Shown here: one piece after another, positions 1 to 10,221 of the stretch
Position numbering within the stretch: position 1 is the first letter of the stretch
Layout of the letters: the number at the start of each line of letters is the position of its first letter
Origin: Neurospora tetraspora
Taxonomy: Eukaryota > Ascomycota > Sordariomycetes > Sordariales > Sordariaceae
Direction of reading: 5' to 3'
Length of the DNA: 64,000 nucleotides
NCBI RefSeq assembly: GCF_033439725.1
Contig: NW_026944392.1
Coordinates: 124,001-188,000, forward strand
Notes under the pieces: model-generated
Seen by the model: the letters and a program-made list of their open reading frames with translations, nothing else
The model's database searches: none
What the model was told of the DNA's origin: nothing
Made by a program: the position numbers and the translations under genes

Positions 1-1584
1 ACGACGCTGTGCGATTGCTCAAAGGTTTGGTGTCCTGATGATGGGTATTTGCAGTGTAAGGAGCCGGGGAAGTGTAAGTGTTGGACTTGATGAGAGACAG
101 GGAAAAGGGAGAATGGGAGGGATGACGAAATGGAGGTTGAGGTGAGGAAGGACAGAAGTTGTTGAACAGATGATGTCCTGCTAGGGAGGCTTACAAAAGT
201 TGGAAGGGCGATGCAGTTATTACACTATCAACTAGCACCCGAAACTATGCGGTAGTCATGATAATGTCGCATCTTAGTGGGCTGGCGGGGTAGCCCGCAC
301 TGGCCAACACTGGCCATGTCTTTCGATGTCCGTTCGCTCGTTTCTATTTTTCCCTTCTTTCCAAACAAAACAAACAATGTGCCAACTCGTCTTTCGCATT
401 CCATCCGATTAAACCAGGCTTGCGCGTGCTTTCAATCGCGCTCTCCCTTTCTCTTGAACTTTACATGGCATTCACCTGTGTTCTTCCCGTTGCTCTCAGC
501 GGAGGGACTGGTTGTTTCCGAGTTGCGACAGCAAACATGGCCAAGTTAATCTGCTAACAGTGTCGCTGCAGAAAGATTAGTCGTTACGTTACTGCCGTAT
601 CGCTCTTCATCTCTCGATAAGTCCATTCATCGATCGCTTCCTCCGATGCCGCCCCAACGTCAGCTGTGTGCAGAACCAATGCAGCCCCCCTCCATCGCCA
701 TTGGAGTGGCCCGACGAGAGGGTGTAGCGGTTGTTTGCGCCATTGGCCGACGACAGCAGCAACACCACACAGCACACATCGAGCATATCAAGACTGAGAA
801 GATACCAGGCTGCGGCACGTCATCAAGAGGGGTCCTGGGTGCTTGGTTCACCAGTCACCGTGTAGGCCGAGATATGTATGCTGTGATGACAGCTACACAG
901 CAGGAGCAGGAGCAACGAGCCAGAGCAGCAGAGGGGTCCTACCTCTAGGCAGCAAGTGCAAGCTCAGCAGGGAGCCTTACCAACACATCATTTCTCCTGA
1001 GCCTCGGACCACCAGATCCAGTCGGTCCCTCCGAGCTACCAAAGCTACAAGTGTCCCGTCCCGCCACGTCTTGACATCGAGAGGGTCCTATGCTATATCA
1101 CGCTTTAGCAGTCCCAGCTGTCCCGCCTTCGACACCTGGGCACACAGCTGGGCTAACAATAGTTCCCGCCACTCCGGGCCCTTCCCGCCCGAGTTCCAAC
1201 TGCCAGGTTCGGCTGCAAAGGGCCTACACCCTCAACCTGGTTGCTCCAGTCATATGGCAAGTGCCATATGATCCTATGCGGGACACCTTGTCTCACCTTG
1301 ATAGAGTTAGCGGGTTATGATGTGTGGTAGGTCAACATCATGCAGCGCAGTGCCGGCATCGCTGAGTAGGAAGGTGATAGGAGTGGTGGAGGACTAGAGT
1401 CCCAGCCTTCCATTTTTGTTTCAGAGTCGGAAGTTTTCCAGTAGTAGGTTTTGGGAGTAGGTAGAGCTGATGGAATCCGCTGGGTTGGTTGATATAGTCT
1501 CCGGCCTGTCTCACTTCTCGGACTGAGATCCGACAACAGTCCCAAGTTTCAGAGAGACGAGCCTCAAGAATAACACCAGGCAAC
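1..1584. other. Intergenic, no gene seen; contains a 22-bp palindrome
   Basis: I see no reading frame with convincing coding character here. The only structure that stands out is a palindrome at 1250-1271, with 10-bp arms around a 2-nt centre (core CATATGGCA / TGCCATATG). It lies about 310 bp upstream of the first gene's start codon, so it could be a dimeric factor site, but nothing else supports that. Confidence 0.5.
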
Positions 1585-2331
1585 ATGGAGATGCCCTCTG
1601 TCCTCGAAACCCGAGAAAGCAACCTGCTCCCTCACATCATCCAATTTCTCTCCCGATCAATCCGCACAGCGACAGCCTCCCTATCCCTCACCAAGCGCAA
1701 TGCCAACCAAACCCCAGCCTTCGATTTCGCCCCCACCACCACGACCCCTCGAGACCACCAGCTTATCCCGCGCGACAGCGCCCCCCTCTCCTCCACCGCC
1801 CTCCTCGGCGCAATCCTTGGCTCCATCGGCGGCGTCATCTTCCTCGTCATCTGCTGCTTCTTTTACATCCGCTTTCGCGCCTGGGGCAACGCTAGTATGG
1901 CGGCGAGCAGTCGGCAAAGACGATGGCGAAGGGTCTACTATTATCATGATTCGTCGAGTACGAGCTCAAGCGGATCGAGCAGCACGAGTCATAGTTCGGG
2001 GAGTACGAGCACTAGGACGATACCGAGAGATGTCGAGATAGGGGAGGCGTGGCCCGGAGTTGGAGGAGCGGGAGCGGCTCAGAGGGGATATGGCTATGGG
2101 CAGGGAAAACATTATGGACAGGACAGTGTATACGGACAAGGAGGTGTCTATGGGCAGAGCCAGGCCCAGAGGGGATACGGGGTTGGGTTCGAAGGAGGAG
2201 CAAAAGGAGGGAGCGTGGGCGTTGGAAATGTTGCGACGGGGTATGGACCAGGCGTGGCGCAGGCGCCGAGGGTGCCGCCTGTTGCTACGACGAAGTGGTC
2301 TCCTCATGTTTTTAAGCAGGGGAAGACGTGA
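1585..2331 (+). CDS. Single-pass membrane protein with Gly/Tyr/Gln-rich cytoplasmic tail, hypothetical
   Basis: One uninterrupted frame of 248 codons starting at ATG 1585. Residues 1-68 are polar and Thr/Pro-rich. Residues about 70-96 form one strong hydrophobic segment with small residues (LLGAILGSIGG, then VIFLVICCFFYI). A basic patch follows directly (RQRRWRR, 110-116), which by the positive-inside rule puts the C-terminus in the cytoplasm. Next come a Ser/Thr-rich stretch (about 123-145) and a low-complexity region with repeated YGQ motifs (about 168-200). This layout (short outer part, one TM, disordered tail) is common among fungal plasma-membrane or wall-sensor-like proteins, but I do not recognise a specific family. 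No signal peptide is evident, so a signal-anchor topology is likely. The function is unknown. That it is a real gene rests on length, TM character and wobble bias. Confidence 0.7.
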   Translation: MEMPSVLETRESNLLPHIIQFLSRSIRTATASLSLTKRNANQTPAFDFAPTTTTPRDHQLIPRDSAPLSSTALLGAILGSIGGVIFLVICCFFYIRFRAWGNASMAASSRQRRWRRVYYYHDSSSTSSSGSSSTSHSSGSTSTRTIPRDVEIGEAWPGVGGAGAAQRGYGYGQGKHYGQDSVYGQGGVYGQSQAQRGYGVGFEGGAKGGSVGVGNVATGYGPGVAQAPRVPPVATTKWSPHVFKQGKT

Positions 2332-4192
2332 GAAGAGAGGAAGGAGGAAGTAATGGTAGGCCAAGGTTTCTTTGGTGGGGGCGTGATGGCTTGGGCATTG
2401 GCTCAAGGTTTCGTTCTCCTGGCTGGGCAAGTCGAGCTTGCGAGTCGTCGGCTTTCCAAGGTGTGTCACCCTTTTGAAAGCGATTCCGGGCAAAAGCTGA
2501 CCATTGGTTACCAGCAACGCGGAGCAAGATACCGATCTACATACCAGAATTGGATGCTTTTTTTTCCTTTCCGTGCTTCCAAGTTTTGCACTTGCGTTTT
2601 TGATCTTCATGATTCGACTGCGGGAGAAAAGGGGCCATTGTGGAGCCCTCGCTATCCCGGAGTTCTCGTTGCTTTTCTTTTCCTCAGGAGAAGGTGGTCG
2701 TGCATCGTTATGATTACAATCCAGTCTGTTGCATCATCGTCTCCAAGTTCTACCATGTAAAGAAGATGGGCAAGCATGAAAGTTCGGGGTTCGATTCCAG
2801 TATCATGATTAGGGAAACCTGACCACAAACCCTCGAACTGGACCCATGACTGCCCTGTATCTGTCTCGGGCTGTTGATCGCCCACTCATCCGATGTGTGG
2901 ATACATGGAACAACGGGTGCAGGTTCCGGAGGGAAAGGGATCAAGTGGAGTCGTGAAGACCAGACTTTCAGGGCGACCAGACGCGGACAGACGGTGATGC
3001 GCTCGAGATTACAGGCATCATCTCCGCATCACCACTGCTGCAAGTCTCACAACTGCAAGAAATGAGACCGATCTCTTGCGACACGGGGAAATCCCCAATC
3101 TCCATCCTCTGAAGCCTCCGGACCAGTCATCACAATCGCCTACAACCCCACGAACGCAAAATGTCTTACTATGATAGATGGCCCTCACTGAATGGCTCGC
3201 CATAGCGCAAGATGACATCGTGGGGCGGTTTCTTTCCCTCCCGCACCAACGCCTCCAGTCGGGGGAAGAGAAGAAGAAAAGCCCGGAGAAGAAAGCCCGG
3301 GGCTGTCCCACTGGAGGTTGGGGGAATTCAAGGGGGCTTGGGGGACAAGAAGCGATACTACCCTATCAGGTCTCGCGCTCCCGCACCTGTCCAATCCTAT
3401 GGGTCTGTAAGAGATGCGCTATTCCTGATCGGCGGATAGCGTGTGGAAGTTGCGTAGATCTTGAAAGTGTCCACTTTCGTCACAACATCACCAGGGGCGG
3501 CTTAGTGAAATCGGGGGAGGAGAGTGATAAAAACATTGGTGGGAGGTACGAGATGTTGAGTGTTCTTGGTGGTATAGGGATCCGAGTATTATTGGGGTTG
3601 TGAGGTAAAGGGTCCTTTGATCCAGGAAGCAATTTGAAAGGGATCTCAGTCAGCGGCCTCCTGTACGACTTCGGGTAAGGTAACTCCCGTCTGACAACCG
3701 GTCTTTTTCTTTCCTTGCTGATCATCCCACGATGTTTTGTGATTGGACAAACACCCCAAAAGCCCGAAAAGCCTCCTCTGGCCAGGCCCCTCCCTCACTG
3801 GCCTCAGGGTCGTTCAGAAACCTGGGTGACCCCGGTGGCGGACCATCACCGCCAAGATCCTAGGGCTCGCGATTCAGAGGGCTCCAGAGCGGCTGGCTTG
3901 TTTTCTCTCCCGTCATCCATTTCCTTTTTCCCTCCACAGCTCCCGCTCGCCCGCCCGCCTGCAATTCTACTTCCCCAGTCGCGGAGTTTGTTCCTGGCAT
4001 TAGTTCGAGTTTGTCTCGGTCCATCTGCACATCATCCCATCAGCTGCTGTTTCCTGTGTTGCGCGCGGTGCCTGAGTGGCATTCATAACATGACCTGAGC
4101 AAAGTGCGCCTTCACCAGTCAGTTGTGTCTGCTGGGTCTGGGTCTCTAGCTCTTAAGAAAACACGCAACCAGACAGACAACCACAACCCACG
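2332..4192. other. Intergenic plus probable 5' leader of the DUF221 gene
   Basis: No convincing gene. The last few hundred bases before 4193 are pyrimidine-rich with many short C/T tracts, as is usual for fungal promoters and 5' leaders. Confidence 0.45.
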
Positions 4193-7100
4193 ATGGAGTG
4201 GTTGTCAGAGTTCCACACCCACTTGTGGAAAAGGGCAGCGGAAGAATGGAACAGGAACAGCGTCAAGTTAACCATAGTAGGTCCGATTGTCTTTCGTCTT
4301 TTCGTTTGCTGTCTTTCCCGCCCGTTCATCCCGATTGTCGACGCCGCCCGGGCCGCTCCCGGCTCCCGCTCCGTCTTTCGTCCCCGCTTCCATTGTTCCC
4401 CTTTCCCACCTGTTCATCTCATCTCATCTTCACCTGACAAACAACTCACTTCCCGGTCAACAAATATCACTAACCCAAACACCTCGCTCACCACCACAAC
4501 AGAACGAAAGCGATGACAGCAGAGTCGGCTCCGCCCGCGATGGCTCATCCGGCGGCACCCTCTCCCATTCCGGCGGCAACAACAAGGACCCAGCGTCATT
4601 GAGCGCCCTCGGTAGCACCTTTGTGCCTGTCCTCGTCTACGCGGTCATTTGTTTGCTCATCTTCTTCACGTGTCGGAGGACGAGTACGAGAACTTATGCG
4701 CCTAGGACCATTGCACAACTGCGCGAGCCAGAGTATGTCTTTTATGTCATGTCATAAGTGCCGACCGTGTGCAACGACCCGTGCGACTCGGCAGATTGCA
4801 AATGATTGCATTGTGCCTGGCTAACGAGATCTTGTGTGATGCAGGCATCCGGCTCCGAAGCTGCCCAATGGGTGGATTGACTGGGTTAAGCCGTTTTGGC
4901 AGATTGATGATGATTATATCCTCAATAATTGCTCCTTGGACGGATATTTGTTCCTCAGGTTCTTGAGGATCTTGTCGGTTATTTGCTTTGCTGGGTTGGC
5001 TATTTCGTGGCCGATCTTGCTGCCCATCAATGCGACGGGAGGGAATGTGCAGAGGCAGTTGGATAAGTTAACGATGGGCAATATCAAGCTTCCAAGCAAA
5101 TACTATGCGCATGTGGTGGTGGCTTGGTTGTTTTTTGGTTAGTTCTTGTTGTCGTCCCTCTCCTGTCGCCGTGTGTTGGACTGTTGGCTTATGATTGTTC
5201 ACAGGTTTTGTGCTGTTCATGGTCTGCCGAGAATGCATCTACTACATCAACTTACGCCAGGCATACCTGCTGTCGCCGAACATGAGCAAACGATTATCGG
5301 CTAGGACGGTCCTGTTTACGTCTATCCCGAAGCCATATCTGGACGAGGCAAAGCTACGAAAGCTGTTCGGCGACTCAGTGAAGAACATCTGGATCCCGAA
5401 GAACACCAACTACCTCCGTGGCCTAGTGGAGGACAGAGACGACGTGGCGGAACGGTTGGAAAAGGCGGAGATCGAACTCATCAAGAAGGCAAATACAGTC
5501 CGGATGAAGAACATCAAGGAAGAAAAGGGCGCGCCACCATTCGCGGACGAACTCAGAACCGACAACCCCCAATCTTCGAAGACATCATCCTTCTCCTTAC
5601 CCGACTCAAACGAATCGACACAAGATGGCAATCTGGAAAAGGGGATCAAAACTGACCCAGTCCGAATCCGCATGTCCGAACGACGAACGGAAGCGCCTCC
5701 CATTCCCGTTGACGAGACCGAAACCCCAGCCCTACCCGGCGAAGACCCCGGCGCCCCCAAAAAGTCCGAAGACGACGACCTCGGCCCCGAATATCAACAC
5801 CCCTACGGCTACCCCGCTTCCCTCCCGGATGTCCGCGGCTCTGTCGCCGCCATCTTCCTCCGCGCCGACGACCGCCCCCATCATCGACCTCTGCACAACT
5901 TCGGCCGGCGCGTCGACACCATCCGCTGGACACGGGCCCGCCTGAAAGTCCTCAACCGCGACATCTGGAAACTCCGCCGGAAATTCCGTTCGGGAGACGG
6001 CCAACCCCTTTCATCCGCCTTCATCGAATTCGACTCGCAAGCCTCCGCCGAAGCCGCCTACCAGATTTTAGCTCACCACCAACCGATGCACATGTCCCCG
6101 CGCTACATCGGCGTCCGACCAGAACAAGTCATCTGGTCTTCCCTCAGAATCCGCTGGTGGGAGCGAATCATGCGTCAGTTCCTCATGCTCGCTCTCGTCG
6201 TGGTCGCCATCATCTTCTGGTCCATCCCCGCCGCCGCCGTCGGCATCGTCAGCAACATCGACTTTTTGTCCGAAAAGGTGCCCTTTCTGTTTTGGATCCC
6301 CTTGTTGCCCAAGGTCATTCTGGGCGTCATCAAGGGCTTGTTACCCGCTCTGGCGCTGAGTATGTTGATGGCTATTGTACCCGCTGGACTGAGAGTCTGC
6401 GCTAGGATAGCGGGCTGTCCGTCGCATGCGCTGGTCGAACTGTATTGCCAGAGCGCGTACTTTGCTTTTCAGGTGATTCAGGTGTTCTTGATAACGACCA
6501 TCACGTCCGCGGCGTCGGCGGCGATCATTGATGTTATTAAGAAACCACTGTCGGCGCCGGATCTGCTGGCGCAGAATCTGCCCAAGGCTAGCAACTTTTA
6601 CTTGTCGTACATCTTGGTGCAGTGTCTTGGTGCGGGCGCAGGCAAGCTGGCGAATGTGGGCGATTTGTTCCGACATGATGTGGCGAGCAAGTTCGCGGTT
6701 GATCCCAGGAAGGCGTATCACAGATGGAGGAAGTTGACACCGATTCATTGGGGAGCTGTTTATCCGCGGTTTACGAACATGGGGGTTATCGCGCTGGCGT
6801 ATTCGTGCATCAGCCCGTTGATTCTGGTGTTTGCTGGGTTTGGGATGCTGTTCGTCGGCGTGGTTTACCGGTATAGCCTCATCTACATCCATGACGACTC
6901 GCAGCTGGATACGAAGGGGCTGCTCTACCCAAGGGCGCTGCTACATCTTATGGTCGGACTCTACATCGCCGAGATCTGTCTCATCGGCCTGTTTGCGCTC
7001 AAGAAAGCCTTCGGCCCTATGCTCCTCATGATCCTCTTCTTCGGCTTCTGCGCCATCACGCACTACTCCCTCAGCTCAGCTCTTTCCCCTCTCCTCGCCA

Positions 7101-8122
7101 GCTTACCTCAAACCCTCGCCTTGGAAAAACAACACGGCCAAATCGCCGAAGACGGCGACGGCGACGACCACATCATCCCCTCCCAACCCACCCCCGGGCC
7201 CGGCGGTCTAGCAGCCGACTACTACAACGACACCTCCATGTCAACCCCAGGCATCCCCGCCGAAGTCATCGGCGGCTCCGCAGCAGACTACTACGCCTCC
7301 ACCTCCTTCGACTACTCCGACCCCTCCACAGACGACCCCGAACCCCCCGGCCTCTACGACGACGACCTTGACGGCCCCGACAGCCGCATGCGCGGTCTCG
7401 AAGGGTCCTCCTCCATCCGCCACTCCCTGACGCAACTCGCCAAAACGACCCTAAAATCCCAACTATCAACCCTCAAAGCCTCCGCCAACGGCACGGGCCC
7501 ACCAGGCCGCCTTTCTCCCCTAACCCGCTTCCTGTATCAAATCCACCGCTTCCTCACCCCGGATCCGTCCATCCAAAACCCAAATCTTATCCAGCGCTGG
7601 CTTCACCCTTCCGTCTACGCGGATTTCCGGACCCTCGCAAAAAAAGTCGGGAACGGACCCGGGCCGGATGACTGGAACTTGCCGAGGGGGTACGAGAATA
7701 AGAGGGGGTATTACCCGCCGGAAATGTGGAAGCCGGCGCCGAGGTTGTGGATACCGAAGGATGGCGGGAGAGTGTCGAGGCAGGAGGTTAGACATAATAG
7801 GGAGGCGGGGGTTTGGTGTGTGGATTTGGGGTGTTGGTTGGATGATGGGGTTGGGGAGGCGCCGTGGGAAAACAGGGCAAAGGGGGATAAGGAGGGTAAG
7901 GATAGGGAGGGAAGTAAGGATGGGGAGAAGGAGGATGGTGGTGAAAAGGGAATAATAGACGGGGACAAGGTAGCGCAGGAGGGGAAGAAAGTGAAGGGGA
8001 TATGGAAGGGGGTATTAGGGAAGGAGGCAAAGAAGGCGACGGGGAGAGTCAGGCCGGGTAGGGTGAGGGTGAGGTTTAACGTTGAGTATGGCCCGATGGG
8101 CGAGGAGAGGTGGTTGTTCTGA
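4193..8122 (+). CDS. CSC1/OSCA/TMEM63 (DUF221, RSN1/PHM7-like) membrane channel-like protein
   Basis: Four exons fit by frame and splice consensus: 4193-4276, 4503-4732, 4845-5137 and 5205-8122. They give 1174 residues. Introns are 4277-4502 (GTAGGT), 4733-4844 (GTATGT) and 5138-5204 (GTTAGT). The N-terminal RSN1_TM part has three TM segments: one near residues 65-84 followed by RTYAPR, then one around ILSVICFAGLAISWPILL, and one around YYAHVVVAWLFFG spanning the last intron. The cytosolic PHM7 domain starts near SARTVLFTSIPKPYL. The multi-TM DUF221 core runs from about genomic 6180 to 7110. A long acidic, low-complexity stretch follows, and then a C-terminal PHM7_ext-like segment (WIPKDGGRVSRQE). 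The family comprises calcium-permeable, osmo- or mechanosensitive cation channels (yeast Csc1, plant OSCA) and Rsn1/Phm7-type proteins. Ion conduction by this member is inference. The start is the first ATG in good context (ACCCACGATGG). Confidence 0.95.
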
Positions 8123-8496
8123 TGAGATCACATGGAATACCTCTACGCAACTAATGACTTGGAAAGGATTGGGAGGGCGGTTTGACTTTGGATACCAGCT
8201 ATTGATAATGATCTTGGGAAAGGGAGTAATGATGTTACCTAGCAATGAGTACATAGAGATGTTAATCTGTAGATAATGTATAGTTCTCTCGATCCAGCGT
8301 CGAGTTCATTGTCTACGTCTTCTCAATGCCGAGGTACCTCGTGCAATGGAACGATATGAGACAACCCGGCCATTGTCCTTTGTAAGCGGTTCATAAGATA
8401 GACATGGGTTCATCCTAAGACTGGATCCGAGTTCAACACAACGTCAAGTCAACATCTCCATCCAGAAGTACTCCGATCCTGAGCTTCGTATTCACC

Positions 8497-8502
8497 TATA
8501 AA
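8497..8502 (+). promoter_or_regulatory. TATA box of the first six-cysteine secreted-protein gene
   Basis: TATAAA lies 107 bp before the chosen ATG at 8609. An in-frame ATG at 8540 lies only 38 bp downstream of it, close to the expected transcription start. Confidence 0.5.
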
Positions 8503-8608
8503 CGCCAACGCCTCAACCAGTTTAAGCGATGCTTCCTCCATGTTGACTCAGCCAGATATCTCTTTCTCTTTCGGACCACCAAGCTTGGTTCCCATCCCGT
8601 TCGGCATC

Positions 8609-9030
8609 ATGACCCGCTTTACAACCCTCCTGGCTGGCGCAGCCATCCTCTTGTCAACCGCTGGGCTTGTTCATGCCGAGTGTCAAAACATGAAAGTTGA
8701 CTGTGGTTGGAGTCTTATACGTGGCGGTAAGTCTTGCAATGCTTCCGTATTAAGTATCTTATCTTCTGCAACGCCTATGTAGTGCTAACCCAAGTGCTTC
8801 CTTCCACCACAGGATCAGCAAGCGAGGAAGACATACGCGATGCCCTCGTGAGAGCCAATCAACCAACAGACCCAACACACATGTACGATTCGACTTTCGC
8901 CTGCGAAGTGGTTTACGATGGCATAGCTGTATGGGTGACGGTGTTCGATAAATGGTGTGGAGGACCAAATACGTGCGGAGCCATTCATGACGAGTTTGGG
9001 TATTCTACTGGTTGTTTATCGGATGGATGA
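8609..9030 (+). CDS. Small secreted six-cysteine protein, paralogue 1
   Basis: Two exons, 8609-8726 and 8813-9030, with an 86-nt intron (GTAAGT donor, GCTAAC branch point, CACAG acceptor), encode 111 residues. The N-terminus is a clear signal peptide: MTRFTTLLAGAAILLSTAGL followed by VHA and mature E/C. The mature part has six cysteines, including CGWSLI near the start and the block DKWCGGPNTCG near the end. The neighbouring gene at 9525 encodes a clear paralogue with all six cysteines conserved and the shared block QPTDPxHxYDS. I chose ATG 8609 because it aligns with the paralogue and leaves a compact signal peptide; ATG 8540 would add 23 residues. Probably exported through the secretory pathway and disulfide-stabilised. 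I do not recognise the family. An effector, antimicrobial or wall-associated role is possible but unproven. Confidence 0.85.
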
Positions 9031-9334
9031 ACCTACTTGTATTTCGTCTGGGGTTTTTACTCCCCTTTCCCTGTCCTGCTTAGTTTCTTTGTTGGGTCAT
9101 CGACGGAGATAGCGCCATTGCCATTCTCGGACAGACAGAGGCCGGTGTTTATTTTCCATATGGAGATGTGTTGAACAATGTTTCAGCCTCTATCGAGCTC
9201 CAACAGTCCAATGTCCGGGTGAACATTGAACCAAGACATTCCATGTATTCGACGTGTTATCACATTCACTTCTTTCTTGAGAGCTCGCCTTACTGGCGTG
9301 ACATATCGAACGAGTATCAAGATGCTCCAGACCA

Positions 9335-9352
9335 CCCCCCCCCCCCCCCCCC
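9335..9352. repeat. Homopolymer C18 tract
   Basis: Eighteen consecutive C bases lie between the two paralogous secreted-protein genes, about 170 bp before the second start codon. The complementary strand is an uninterrupted G18. Confidence 0.95.
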
Positions 9353-9524
9353 GGGAACTTTCCTCCCATCCTCTCAGACCCGACCGGTCAAAATCACGAT
9401 ACGATCATTGAGATTGGTCCCTCGACAGTCGACACACGTTGAGTCGTCAACACAATCTTACAAAATTTAAGAAGCGCACCCATTGTATCCGCTGCAATCT
9501 TGAACCAACGCAAATCACCAAAAC

Positions 9525-9980
9525 ATGGTCATGCTCCGCTTCGCAACCCTTCTGGCTAGCGCAGCGGCCATCCTCTTGTCGACCGCTGAGCTTGTTCATG
9601 CCGAAATCAAGGGTTGTCCTTACAGCTACAGCGTCTGTGGTTGGGATCTTATCAAAAGTGGTATGTGGGAGTCTGTCTGGTCGTTTTCGTCCCGTCCTGT
9701 CCAGTCCTATGTCTTTGATGCCTTAAAAACCCGGGCAGTCAACTACAGATCGGACCCATTGATGCTGACCTCGATTCTTTTGGTCTTTACCTACCTAGGT
9801 ACAACCGAACAAGACCTCATCGCCATCCTCCAAAGCTACAAGCAGCCAACTGACCCCTCACATATCTATGATTCTCTCTACGTTTGCTTCAAGCAGGGTC
9901 AAGTTGGATGGGATAAATGGTGTGGAGGACCGTACAAATGCGGAACGATGAAGTTCCCGCCTTTTGGTACTTGTCTGTAG
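9525..9980 (+). CDS. Small secreted six-cysteine protein, paralogue 2
   Basis: Exons 9525-9660 and 9799-9980 encode 105 residues. The intron occupies the same position as in paralogue 1 (just after the Gly that follows the LI motif), with a GTATGT donor and CTACCTAG acceptor. This intron is 138 nt, a multiple of three, and has no stop, so an unspliced mRNA would encode a 151-residue form. The signal peptide (LRFATLLASAAAILLSTAEL, then VHA) closely matches paralogue 1. Six cysteines sit at equivalent places, with CGWDLI, QPTDPSHIYDS and DKWCGGPYKCG shared. A second ATG at 9531 matches the paralogue's start exactly; the first ATG (9525) adds only two residues. Function unknown, as for its neighbour. 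The pair is a tandem duplication with substantial divergence. Confidence 0.85.
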   Translation: MVMLRFATLLASAAAILLSTAELVHAEIKGCPYSYSVCGWDLIKSGMWESVWSFSSRPVQSYVFDALKTRAVNYRSDPLMLTSILLVFTYLGTTEQDLIAILQSYKQPTDPSHIYDSLYVCFKQGQVGWDKWCGGPYKCGTMKFPPFGTCL

Positions 9981-10102
9981 AGTTGAGGAAGGGAGTTTGC
10001 TTGGACGGGACTGAGTTGGTTGACTGTTGACGACTACCTAGACAATTCCCAATCTCAGAGTGACAGCAGCCTTGATAAACTCTTTCTCTACCATACACAA
10101 TC

Positions 10103-10221
10103 ACATACGACCATACCCACTGGAAAACTCGGGATCCCGTCCGCTCTCCCATAGATAAGCCAGTGAGGGCCAGACTAGTAGTTGGGTCGGTGACGACCAG
10201 CGAATCCCTGGTGTTGTATGT
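10103..10221 (+). rRNA. 5S ribosomal RNA gene (dispersed, divergent isotype)
   Basis: The sequence from ACATACGACC to GTTGTATGT has the length (119 nt) and conserved parts of Neurospora 5S RNA: GGGATCCCGTCCGCTC, AGTAGTTGGG and AGCGAATCCC. Helix I pairs 10103-10108 (ACATAC) with 10216-10221 (GTATGT). The other helices also pair: CCCACTGG with CCAGTG, and GGTCG with CGACC around GTGA. Compared from memory with the main N. crassa type, the last stem has swapped bases on both sides, so the change is compensatory and argues for a functional minor isotype rather than a pseudogene. A T run starts at 10221. GATAAA at 10074-10079 sits at -29, where Neurospora 5S genes have their TATA element. Transcription is by RNA polymerase III. 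Neurospora is known for single 5S genes scattered through the genome. Confidence 0.96.

Noticed and set aside
2785-2805. tRNA B-box-like string GGTTCGATTCC
   Set aside because: The would-be T stem does not pair beyond two base pairs, and no A box or acceptor stem is found at the right distance.
5410-8030. Several overlapping frames on both strands inside the DUF221 gene
   Set aside because: Shadows of the strong coding frame; the family motifs lie only in the annotated frame.
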